Shown here: positions 11,830 through 21,189 of the stretch, piece by piece
Numbering within the stretch: position 1 is the stretch's first letter
Layout: the number at the start of each line of letters is the position of its first letter
Source: Citrus sinensis
Lineage: Eukaryota > Streptophyta > Magnoliopsida > Sapindales > Rutaceae
Reading direction: 5' to 3'
Length of the DNA stretch: 64,000 nt
Assembly: GCF_022201045.2 (NCBI RefSeq)
Contig: NC_068561.1
Coordinates: 19,098,501 to 19,162,500, forward strand
Notes under the pieces: model-generated
Database searches by the model: none
What the model was told of the DNA's origin: nothing
Seen by the model: only the letters and a program-made list of their open reading frames with translations
Translations under genes and position numbers: made by a program

Positions 11830-14230
11830 TATCGATGGGATGGCTTCTGCCTATATAAAAAAGGTGAATCAGAAGAATTGTTGTGATTTCTCTGAGTCAT
11901 CGAATCTTCCACAATACATCCTGCCACCTCCATCGCCTGCAGTGAAATGTCATTCTAATCTTCTTTAGGCATCAAAGTTTAGTTTCTACTTATGCCAATT
12001 AGTACAAACCAATAATAAGACAATATATTTTGCTTGCTTAACAAGTTAATGGTTAGTGATTTCTCTTTACTGCTTATCCTGTCTTTGGAAGTGTAAATTC
12101 TTATCTTCAGTGGTATTTAGTTTCTTTATATTCCTATCAAATGGGTAGAGTACATGATACAACTTTTGAGTAGTTCTAAATTTCCTCTGTTTTCAACTAG
12201 AAACCAACTGCTACTAGACTACTTCAAAATACTTGTTTGATGTTGAGAATCTGAAAAGTACTTGGCGCTTGACGGTATGGACAAAGCCTACTAAAAAATG
12301 CTGGAAAACCCATGGATGTTGTACTCCCCAAAATATTTCTTAGTCAATATCTTTGTTCTGGAAAACAAACAAATAACGAGTGTACTGGTATACATCCGTA
12401 AAGCTAGCCTTTACATGCAATATATATGTGATTTTGGTTGGTCAATATTTCACTGTAAAGGTTAATTAGTCTGTGCAAGGTGTTTGACATATTCAACCAT
12501 GAGTTTGATCAAAGGCCTCAATGAGGGTCTTTGCATCAGCACCCATCGCCTTACTCACACACTCTCGACAATGACTTGGCATGAAGCAGTCACTGAGGAC
12601 TGTACAGATAAGACAGCAGCAAGCAGGAACTCTCTAAATCATCATGGATAATCTCAAGGGTGGTAACAGGAGAAATGAGAACCATCAATTGTAAAAGACA
12701 GCAAGTTACTATTAGCCATGGAACGAATTAACAAGCACAAGATGTACTAAGCTCTTCCTGCACAGCAAGAAATGTCCTTGTATATGTTATGATAGCAATA
12801 AATGAAAGATTAAGTTGTGCATTAATTGATATTTCTTTGTTTAGCAGAGTAGGGTTGTTCGTTGCTCGATCTTTTACAGGCCACGCCATAATGTGGGGTG
12901 CTCGAAATGGGGTTTTATTTAAGAAGCAAGTTCTATGTGTATCTATGAAAGCAATTATAATTTTGTTAATCCACTTGACAAGAATAAGCCCATCTTTGAG
13001 AGAAAAAAATGTTAAATGATGTAATAAAATGTTTAGTATTATTAGTGGAGTAATGAAAATATCATAAAATCAGAGTACAATATTTGGAATGTCAACAATA
13101 CAAATCTTTAATTATAAACATGATATAAACCAAAATCATTGATCATCACATTCTAATGTCGCTGCTGATTTCTGATCGGCAGTAGCTGAGTGATCCGGAA
13201 TCTTGGCAAAAGCAGCCTCTCTGATTTGATTAGTCTGACGCTGTCGTTCATCGCTGGCCATCTCTTCAGAAAGCATGGTAACAAGTGTCTCAGGCTTCAC
13301 CTCTCCCAGAAGAAGCTTTCTTCTGAAATCAGGATTTTTCGGATCCTTGACATTGAACAAGATTGCTCTGTACTGAACTGCCGCCTTAGTCCCTCTGGAA
13401 GGACCCATGTTCTTGAACAGCATAGATTCAACAGCCACAGCAACTTCAACAGGGTCACAAGCTCTAACCTGTTCCTTCTTCTCTATCTCTTCAACCTCGC
13501 CACCAACTTTAGACAATGCCTCTACGAGACGTTCACGGATCAGTGTACGTGTAACATCAGAGCACTTGATCTCCGCTGATACAATCTTCTGGTCTTGTTT
13601 AGGATCCCATTCTGATTCCTTCTCAACAGCAGAGCGATCCGGAATCTTGGCTAAAGCATCCTCACTGATTTGTTTATTCTGACTCTGTCGTTCATAGCTG
13701 GCCATCTCTTCAGGAAGCACAGCAACATGTGTCTCAGAGCACTTGATCTTCCGGGCTGATACAATCTTTCGGTCTTGTAGTGGTTTCTTCATGAAAGGAA
13801 ACGCAGCTTGGTCCTCTTCTTCAAATCTTCTCTTTCTTGACGGCGGCGCTTGGCATTTCATTGATTCAACACTTGCATGGTTCCCAATTTGGTTTCTCGA
13901 CAAACCCATGATAGTAAAACTCAATCAAAAAGGGATGGATGAACGATCCTTGCTTTCTTGATTTTTCAATTATTTTTTTTTAACTGAATGAAGATATCAA
14001 TTACAAGGAGAGCTAGAGCAAAGTGAATTTTGAAAACAGCGTCGATTAAGAAACTATTGAGTATTTATAAAGAGACGATTTGTTTTCCTTATGATAGTAG
14101 AATTCAACAAGTTAGTTGCCTTCCTAAATCGGTTAGGAAGCCTTTACACCGTAAAAGCTTTGAAGATTTTGGCGCTAATAAAACCCTAGCTGACCCAACG
14201 ACCGTTAAAGTTAAGTCGGCTAATTGGTAT
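11830..14230. repeat. TFIIS-core repeat unit A
   Basis: This is the first of three diverged direct repeats. It starts near TTATCGATGGGATG (also about 14586) and runs through GCATCAAAG..TATGCC (11969), a GGTGTTTGACATATTC block (12479) and the TFIIS-core gene. It ends in an upstream block ending GTTAAGTCGGCTAATT (14226). The same landmarks appear in the same order in units B and C. Parts outside the gene hold no reading frame that I recognise. Confidence 0.75.
13136..13909 (-). CDS. TFIIS central-domain-only protein, copy A (rearranged N-terminus)
   Basis: Intronless frame of 257 aa starting MGLSRNQIGN. The ATG at 13909 was chosen because it is shared with copies B and C; the in-frame TTG upstream is not a plausible start. 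Residues about 117-232 form the TFIIS central domain, the three-helix part that docks on RNA polymerase II. Family hallmarks are RERLVEAL, VAVAVESMLF, YRAILFNVKDPKNPDFRRK, LLGEVKPETLV and EEMASDERQ. There is no N-terminal LW domain and no C-terminal zinc ribbon, so it cannot stimulate transcript cleavage as true TFIIS does. Residues 61-103 are a second copy of the C-terminal tail, placed before the domain and joined at IKCSETHVAVLPEEM. A basic SRKRRF (24-29) may be a nuclear signal. Expression is unknown. The open frame argues that it is, or recently was, a gene. Confidence 0.7.
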   Translation of the reverse strand: MGLSRNQIGNHASVESMKCQAPPSRKRRFEEEDQAAFPFMKKPLQDRKIVSARKIKCSETHVAVLPEEMASYERQSQNKQISEDALAKIPDRSAVEKESEWDPKQDQKIVSAEIKCSDVTRTLIRERLVEALSKVGGEVEEIEKKEQVRACDPVEVAVAVESMLFKNMGPSRGTKAAVQYRAILFNVKDPKNPDFRRKLLLGEVKPETLVTMLSEEMASDERQRQTNQIREAAFAKIPDHSATADQKSAATLECDDQ

Positions 14231-14585
14231 TTTTATTTTTCTGTAATGAGTTTTATTATTATTATGACTCTGTTTTTAAACAACCTGTTTCTATTTAATT
14301 ACTTGGGGAATGGGTTAAAGAATTTTAGAGTAAAGGGTACCCTTCTTAATCCTAATTGACTCAATGTACCGATGAGATCAAGGTTTTGGATTTTGGTACA
14401 GTTGAGATCTTTCCACCTGAATTTAAACATTAATTTTTATTTTTTTAGTTTAGGACTTTAGGTTTGTTAAGAACAAAGATTGTTGATAGATTTCCCTCGG
14501 ATATGGATCTGTGAAAGTGAAATCCTATGGCTCGGATAATTTGGAGGTATGAACATGTAAATATGATTTATAAAGATAAAATTGT

Positions 14586-16705
14586 TATCGATGGGATGAC
14601 TTCTACCAATATTATATTAGGAAGACTCATAAGAAGAGTTGAAGAAAAAAAAAACTATCAAATAAAAGTTGATGGTGCGTAGTAAGCATGAACCTTAAAT
14701 GCTAGTCTGTAAAATTTGTAAAGATATTATAAATTTTTTAAAATATAAGTACGAGATTAATTAATTTAATTTTTAAATCACATTAGTTTATTTTTACTAA
14801 ATATTTTAATACTGTAATTTTCAAGTTAGAATTGCTCAACCTTAATATAAAACAAGCCTTAAGTCATCAAACATTTCACAACAAATACTGCCACCTCTTC
14901 CGCGTGCAGTGATATAGCAGCCTAATCTTCTTTTTTATGCATCAAATTGTTGGTGTTACCTATGCCGATAACTTACATGCAACATATTTGTGATCTTGGT
15001 TGGTCAATATTTTACTGTAAATATTACCATGCAAGGTGTTTGACACATTAAGTGTTTGACCAAAGGTTTCAATGATGATCCTTGCACGAGCAGCGCTCAT
15101 AAAGCTCACTCATATGCTGGAAAATGACTTGGACTTGTAATGTGTCTGTGCATACCATTGGTAAACGTTCTTGTAATTTTCAGCCGCCTTTAATTAGTTT
15201 GGTTGGAAGAGTTCCCACCAGAATTCGGTTGCATCTTACAAGATGTTCTAATGAAATTCTTAGCTTTAGGAAGCCGGGGGGTGGGGGGGTGGGGGAGAGA
15301 AAAAAGGAGAGTTTACAGGCGGTCAAGCCTGATCATTTCATCAAGGCAGTAGATTAATTAATCAACATTCTTAATTTCGTATAATACATACGTTAGAGCG
15401 ATTCTAAGAAAATTAGCCTAGTTACAAATAAAAGCACCAATATTATTTACTGTAATCTTGACTGGTGCATGCCAGCAACATGCAGCTAGCCCAGGGATCA
15501 TTTTGTGGCCACTAGATTCTATATGAATCAAATAAAGTACGAAGGATTTTTATTTTTTTTGGTTTTTTTGCCCATCATTAGGGAGTAAAAAATTGAATGA
15601 TGAGAGACAATGTGTAATCATATGATTAATGAGGTAATGAAAATATCATAATCTCAGTGTACAGTATTTAAGAATTCAACAATACAATCGGTTAATTAAA
15701 AGACATGATGTGAACCAAAATCACCGAGCATCACATTCTGATTCCTTCTCAGCAACAGCAGAGTGATCCGGAATCTTGGCTAAAGCATCCTCTCTGATTT
15801 GTTTATTCTGACTCTGTCGGTCATCACTGGCCATCTCTTCAGGGAGCATTGTAACCAGTGTCTCAGGCTTCACCTCTCCAAGAAGGAGCTTTCTTCTGAA
15901 ATCAGGATTTTTTGGATCCTTAACATTGAACAAGATTGCTCTATACCGAACTGCCGCCTTAGCCCCCTTGGAAGGACCCATGTTCTTGTACAGCACAGAT
16001 TCAACCGAAACGGCTACCCCAACAGGGTCACAAGCACTAACTTGCTCCTTCTTCTCCATATCTTCAACCTCGCCAGCAACTTTAGTAAGAGCCTCTACAA
16101 GACGTTCACGGACCAATGCACGTGTAGCATCAGAGCATTTGATCTCCGCAGCAGACACACTCTTTCCTCCTTGTTTAGGAGGCTGAGGTTCTCTTAGAGG
16201 TTTCTTCATGAAAGGAAACGCAGGTTGTTCCCCTCCTTCAAATTTTCTCTTCTTGATGGTTCTTGATGGCAGCGCCTTGAATTTCTTTAATTCAACATTT
16301 ACACGGTTCTTAATTTGGTTTCTTGACAAACCCATGATAATAAACTCAATCAAAAATGCACGAACGATGCTTGCTTTCTTGATTTTTGTGGTTGGTTTTT
16401 TTGGAGAGGGGCTTAATGAATGAAGAAGAAAGTTGCAGTAATAAGAATCAGTCACGAACAGAGAGAGCAAAGTGAGTTTTGAATACTTGGTTGGTTAGGA
16501 AATTACTACGTATTTATAGGAGATGATGATTTCCATAACTCACTTTTGTTTCCAAAATTGTTTCCTTGCGACAGAAGAATTCTACAAGTTAGTTGGCTTC
16601 ATATATCAATTAGGAAACCTCAACACCGTTAAAGCTTTGAAGTTTCGCGATAATAAAACCCTAGCTGGCCTAGTTACCGTTGCGGTTAAGTCGGCTAATC
16701 AGTAT
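14586..16705. repeat. TFIIS-core repeat unit B
   Basis: This is the second direct repeat. It shares with unit A the start ATCGATGGGATGACTT, the ATGCATCAAA..CTATGCC block (14938), the AAGGTGTTTGAC block (15036), the gene, and the GTTAAGTCGGCTAAT end (16686-16700). Compared with A and C it lacks about 430 bp corresponding to 12030-12460. It carries a G-rich run, G6TG7TG5, at 15276-15295. Outside the gene I see no coding sequence. Confidence 0.75.
15721..16335 (-). CDS. TFIIS central-domain-only protein, copy B
   Basis: Intronless 204-aa frame from MGLSRNQIKN (ATG at 16335) to a stop at 15721. A longer upstream frame exists but it is promoter sequence shared with the other copies. Residues 1-60 are basic and Pro-rich, with a likely nuclear signal SRTIKKRKF (24-32). 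Residues about 66-188 are the TFIIS central domain (RERLVEALTKVAGEVED, VAVSVESVLYKNMG, FNVKDPKNPDFRRKLLLGEV, PEEMASDDRQ). The tail is acidic. Full TFIIS is about 350-380 aa, with an LW bundle before and a zinc ribbon with an acidic hairpin after this domain. Both are absent here, so any role would be to bind polymerase without cleaving. This is the cleanest of the three copies and probably closest to the ancestor of the cluster. Confidence 0.78.
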   Translation of the reverse strand: MGLSRNQIKNRVNVELKKFKALPSRTIKKRKFEGGEQPAFPFMKKPLREPQPPKQGGKSVSAAEIKCSDATRALVRERLVEALTKVAGEVEDMEKKEQVSACDPVGVAVSVESVLYKNMGPSKGAKAAVRYRAILFNVKDPKNPDFRRKLLLGEVKPETLVTMLPEEMASDDRQSQNKQIREDALAKIPDHSAVAEKESECDAR

Positions 16706-16984
16706 TATTTATTTTTATTTTTATTTTTATTTTTCGGTAAATAAAAAATATACAAGAAACGAGCCAGCCGTTAATTATAAGATCAAGATTTTGGATTTTT
16801 GCGCAAACAAGATCTTTGCATCTGCATTCATAACATTAGCTAATTTTATTGCGTGAATTTATTGAAACCTCAGACATAAGCTTCATAGACAACCTTGCAT
16901 AGGTTGAAAACAATTTATGCATCAAATTTTAGTTGTAAACTATGCGAATAAATTGAGCAATATATTTTGCTTGCTTCACAAGTT

Positions 16985-17121
16985 TTTTTTTAAAGTAAGG
17001 GGGTGGACAAAGCCCAAATACATTTTTTATTTTTTCTCCCTTACTACCCCCACGACTCGAACCCGGGCGTCAGCTGCTACAAGCTTGATGCTGTTACCAA
17101 CCCGACCACGGCCTTGGGGGC
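16985..17121 (-). mobile_element. tRNA-related SINE with 18-bp target-site duplication
   Basis: A 137-bp insertion, read on the minus strand. It has a tRNA-like A box (GTGGTCGGGTTGGTAAC) and B box (GGTTCGAGTCG) about 30 bp apart, as in an RNA polymerase III promoter. A unique body follows, then a 3' end running into TTTAAAAAAAAA. It is flanked by a perfect direct repeat TTGCTTGCTTCACAAGTT at 16967-16984 and 17122-17139. The matching site in unit A (around 12032-12050) has one copy of the target and no insert, so the empty site is visible in the same window. The family is not named. Confidence 0.85.
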
Positions 17122-18527
17122 TTGCTTGCTTCACAAGTTGATGGTTAGCTATTTCTCTTTACTCTTATCTTGTCTTCAGAAATGTAAATTCTTATCTTTT
17201 TTTTTTTAATCTCCTTACACGCCTGTGAAATGGGGTACTAATTTTGAGTTTCTACTGCGGCTTGTTGTTCAGAAACCAACTGTTATTAGTCCACTTAAAG
17301 TACTTGGTTGAGCTTAATCATCTTCAAAGTACCTTTCTAAATTGTTTCAAGTGAAGCTTGAGTTTTGCCCCAAAAAAATCCAAATTTGAGATATAAATCT
17401 TGGTGTTTGATGGTACGCACAAAGCCTACTTGAAAATCCGTGGATGTCGTACTTCCCACAATCTTTATTTCTCAGTATCGTTATTTCGAAAAAGTAATAA
17501 TTAAGAAGTGTATTGTATGTAATCATGACAGCAACTCTATAAAGCCAGCTTTGACATGCAATGTATGTGTGATTTTGGTTGGTTAACATTCACTTGAAAT
17601 GTTACTGCACAAGGTGTTTGATGTATTCAACAAAGTGTTTGATGTATTCAATAAAGTGTTTGATTAAAGGTCTCAATGAGGATCCTTGCCCCAGCACTCG
17701 TCACATCTCTCATATCTGTCAATGACTTGGCATGAGCCAGCACTTGCTGATGATCTGTTCAGATGACACAGCACGTAGCGGGAATTCCCTACATCATCAT
17801 GGATAAGCTCAAGGAGGGTAACAAGACAAATGAGAGCTGTCATTTTTAAAGGACTACACATAGCAAGCCCTTAGATCAATTTACCATTAACCATAGGATG
17901 GACTGACAGCTATAAGAAGTACTGGACTTTTCTTGTATATTAAGAAACATCCTTGTATATGTTATGATAAAAAATGAATGAACGATTAAGTTGTTTGTGC
18001 ATTCATATTTCTTTCTTTTGGAATGTACAAGTGTTGTTATTTAGTTAGATGGTTTACAGCCAATCAACTAAGAGGGTACTCGAAATGGGGTCTCATTAAA
18101 GAAGCATGATGAAGATGTAAAGAAGAGAGTAGCCATAGCTGAAGCAGTTTTGGAATCTTTCAGAGCAGTGTAAATGGATTGATCAACATTCCTAATTTCT
18201 TATAATACATTCATTAAAGCAAGCCTACGAAATAAGCTTATTTGCAAATAAAAGTCCATATTTTTCAAATGTAATATTTACTGGTGAATGGCTGCAACAT
18301 CAGCTAGCCCAGATGGTCATTTTGGGGCAACAAAAATCTATATGCATCAATTTAAGCAATATGAAATTTTGTTTATTCAAATACAAGCGCATCTATGGGA
18401 GGAAAAAATTGAATGATGTGAGACAACATTTAATAGTATTAATGAAGTAATGAAAGTATCATAATCTCAGTGTAAAATATTTGAAAATCAAACAGTACAG
18501 TATTAAAAAACATGATGCGAACCAAAA

Positions 18528-19140
18528 TCATTGTGCGTCACATTCTGATTCCTTTTCATCAACAGCAGAGTGATCCGGAATCTTGGCTAAAACATCCTCT
18601 ATGATTTGTTTATTCTGACTCTGTCGTGCATCACTGGCCATCTCTTCAGGGAGCATTGTGACCAGTGTCTCAGGCTTCATCTCTCCAAGAAGAAGCTTTC
18701 TCCTGAAATCAGGATTTTTCGGATCCTCAACATTGAACAAGATTGCTCTATACCGAACTGCCGCCTTAGCCCCCTTGGAAGGACCCATGTTCTTGTACAG
18801 CACAGATTCAACCGAAACGGCTACCCCAGCAGGGTCACAAGCACTAACTTGCTCCTTCTTCTCCATATCTTCAACCTCGCCAGCAACTTCAGAAAATGCC
18901 TCTACAAGACGTTCACGGATCAGTGTACGTGTAGCATCATAGCACTTTCTCCACAGCTGACGCACTCTTTCCTCCTTGTTTAGGAGGCTGAGGTTCTCTT
19001 AGAGGTTTCTTCATGAAAGGAAACGCAGCTTGGTCCTCTCCGTCAAATTTTCTCTTCTTGATAGTTCTTGATGGCAGCGCCTTGAATTTCTTTGATTCAA
19101 CACTTACACGGTCCTTTATTTGGTTTCTTAACAAACCCAT
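18528..19140 (-). pseudogene. TFIIS central-domain-only protein, copy C (frameshifted)
   Basis: This copy has the same start (MGLLRNQIKDRV, ATG at 19140) and the same tail as copy B. Relative to copy B the linker before the domain has a net loss of two bases around 18940-18955, at the place where B reads AEIKCSDATR. The first frame ends there after about 68 codons. The domain frame stays open downstream (RTLIRERLVEAF to the stop at 18528). The domain itself is well kept (FNVEDPKNPDFRRKLLLGEM), so the break is probably recent. A truncated or internally started product cannot be excluded. Confidence 0.7.
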
Positions 19141-19485
19141 GATAATAAACTCAATCAAAAATGGATGAATGATGCTTGCTTTCTTGATTTTTTATGTTCA
19201 TTTCTTGTTTTTGGGGGGCTGAATGAACGATGAAGGAATGGGCAATGAAAGAAATCAAACCACTAACAGAGCGAGCAAAGTGAATATTGAGTACTTGGTT
19301 GATTAGGAAATCTACTTATAGGAGATCGAATTTTTCAAATTCTTTTTCCCTATGATAAAAGAATTCAACAAGTTAGTTGCATCCTATATCAATTAGGAAA
19401 CCTCAACACAGTTAAAGATTTTGGCGCTAATAAAAAACTAACTGGCCCGGTGACCGTTAGAGTTAAGTCGGCTAATTAAAGTTAT

Positions 19486-20283
19486 TAACATGATTGCGGA
19501 CTCTGCTTTTCAACAACATATGTTAATATTTTTATTTAATTACTTGGGGAAGGGGAAAATGAATTTTAGAGTAAAAGAGTAAATTCTCATAAACAAGAAA
19601 CATAACAACAAAATTCGGTTATAATTTTTATTTCAAGTTATTAAGTTATTTTATGGATTTATTGATCTCTTTCAGATATAATTCTCGATGATAGTGAAAT
19701 CCTCGAGTTCGGATTATTTGGATCCATGATTAGAGCTCAGATTGTTGGATCATGGAACTTAAGCTGCGCAGACACTCTTGCCCAAGTTGAGAACAATTGA
19801 TAGAGACTTAAGTACGAAGAAATTAACTGCATTGTTTATTTTTGCAATTATCACATAGGAAAAGTGAAATTGCAATATGATAAACAATGGTAGAATGCGT
19901 GGGTACCGTATGCCTAGATAAAATAATTTATGACTGTTTTTTTAGATTTTTATAATTGATCAAGAGATAAGATTAATTGTAGGTATTTTTCAAGCCTTCT
20001 TAATTATATTGTAAAAGGAAAAAATGGTGTATAAGTTCTAAGCAATGGTGTGAATATCTTTATTTGTTATCATCACACCTTAAAATAGAACTTTATTCAA
20101 ATTTATTGATCAGTTGGAACTTCCCTTATAACAATATTTTTTCTTACTCTTTAGAGACTGTATAAACAAGGACATACAGTCTATAAATACTCAACACTTT
20201 TTGCTTTTATGTACTATACTTTTATTCATTGGATGGAAAATTGAAGTGTCATTATTAATTCTGTGCAATTATATTGATTTCGT
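19486..20283. other. Intergenic region, no gene seen
   Basis: AT-rich sequence between repeat unit C and the peptide-like gene. No reading frame, terminal repeat or RNA gene is recognisable. Confidence 0.5.
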
Positions 20284-20694
20284 ATGAAGATGATGAGAAG
20301 TTTGTTCTTGATTGTAGCTTTACTGACAATTGGATTGATATTACTTGTTTCTTATGAAAATGGTTAGTTTATTTTATAGAACTTTTAATCCGGTTATGTG
20401 ATTACTTATCCTTAATCACATATACTGATTATTTTCTAATTTTTTGTTTTAGGGGTAAGATTTGGTGGGAGTTCAGTCTATTCTGCGGAAACTTCAAATT
20501 TCGAACAAATCACTACTACTTTTCCCATTTTGCAGCGTAAACTTCTAGTTGCTGGTCTGTGTCATGCTACATATGATACTCCAATTAACATTATTACAAT
20601 ACTTTCTTAACAATGATGTTGTGAATTAATCTGGACAAATTCATATGCAGGAAATGCCGAGAACCCAAATGAGTATGTGAATGTTAAAATATAG
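20284..20694 (+). pseudogene. Small secreted-peptide precursor gene, truncated (RGF/GLV-like, tentative)
   Basis: Three exons fit together: 20284-20362, 20453-20554 and 20651-20694, with GTTAGT/AG and GTCTGT/AG junctions that keep frame. The product begins with a hydrophobic signal peptide (MKMMRSLFLIVALLTIGLIL), continues through GVRFGGSSVYSAETSN and PILQRKLLVAGNAENPNEY, and stops at a TAG after VNVKI. Directly after the stop the same frame reads DYTRPTAEPTYE. This fits the spacing DYxxPxxxP of the root meristem growth factor / GOLVEN peptides. If that reading is right, the stop removes the active peptide. The signal peptide and splicing are seen; the family name is inference from a short motif. 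Between 20695 and 21189 nothing else was recognised. Confidence 0.4.
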
Positions 20695-21189
20695 GATTAC
20701 ACAAGGCCAACTGCAGAGCCAACTTATGAAGTGATGGGTTTGTTCATATTAATCTCAACTGTGACTTTTGTAGTGTGATGGGTTCAGCTGTTCAAATTAT
20801 TATTGACAGTATTCAGGCATTTTTCCAACTGGAATATTTGTGACGTAAACACCGCGAAAACCTCTTAATTTTGGCCCTATAGTACCATTTCGATAAGAAA
20901 ATAGTATGGCATCATATGTTGTACTAGTGATTTGATTTAAGAGTTTTCTGGAGCCTTGAATGAGAATGGTTATGACTTACGAGGAAATTTTAGCTTAAAT
21001 GCATCGCTCCGAAGATAAAAACTACGCGAAATTTTCAAAAAAATCAACAGTTTGCAGATAAATGATTCTTATTTTTCCAGAGTGGTAAGTTCTTAAACAA
21101 TGATGGTTACTGCATCTTGCTATAGCCATGTATGTTACATCTTGCTGTGGCAGATAAATAGAAAGAATGATGTTAAAGTGACACAAATT

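Larger units (their letters stand above)
16860..19485. repeat. TFIIS-core repeat unit C
   Basis: This is the third direct repeat, in the same order: ATGCATCAAA..TATGCG (16917), an ATATTTTGCTTGCTT block (16962), an AAGGTGTTTGATG block (17610), the gene remnant, and an AGTTAAGTCGGCTAATT end (19463-19479). The GTGTTTGATGTATTCAA block is itself locally repeated (17617-17665). The SINE at 16985-17121 is an insertion that unit A lacks. Outside the gene no coding sequence was recognised. Confidence 0.75.

Noticed and set aside
13190-13579. 129-codon plus-strand frame, also seen at 15799 and 18606
   Set aside because: It is antisense to the TFIIS domain. It recurs in all copies only because the sense strand is conserved.
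16336-16470. N-terminal extension of TFIIS copy B
   Set aside because: The extra residues come from promoter sequence shared with copies A and C, where it is not open. MGLSRNQ is the common start.
17673-17861. Frame on the minus strand in repeat unit C as a separate gene
   Set aside because: The matching segment in unit A (12530-12690) has stops in the same frame, so it is repeated non-coding sequence as far as I can tell.
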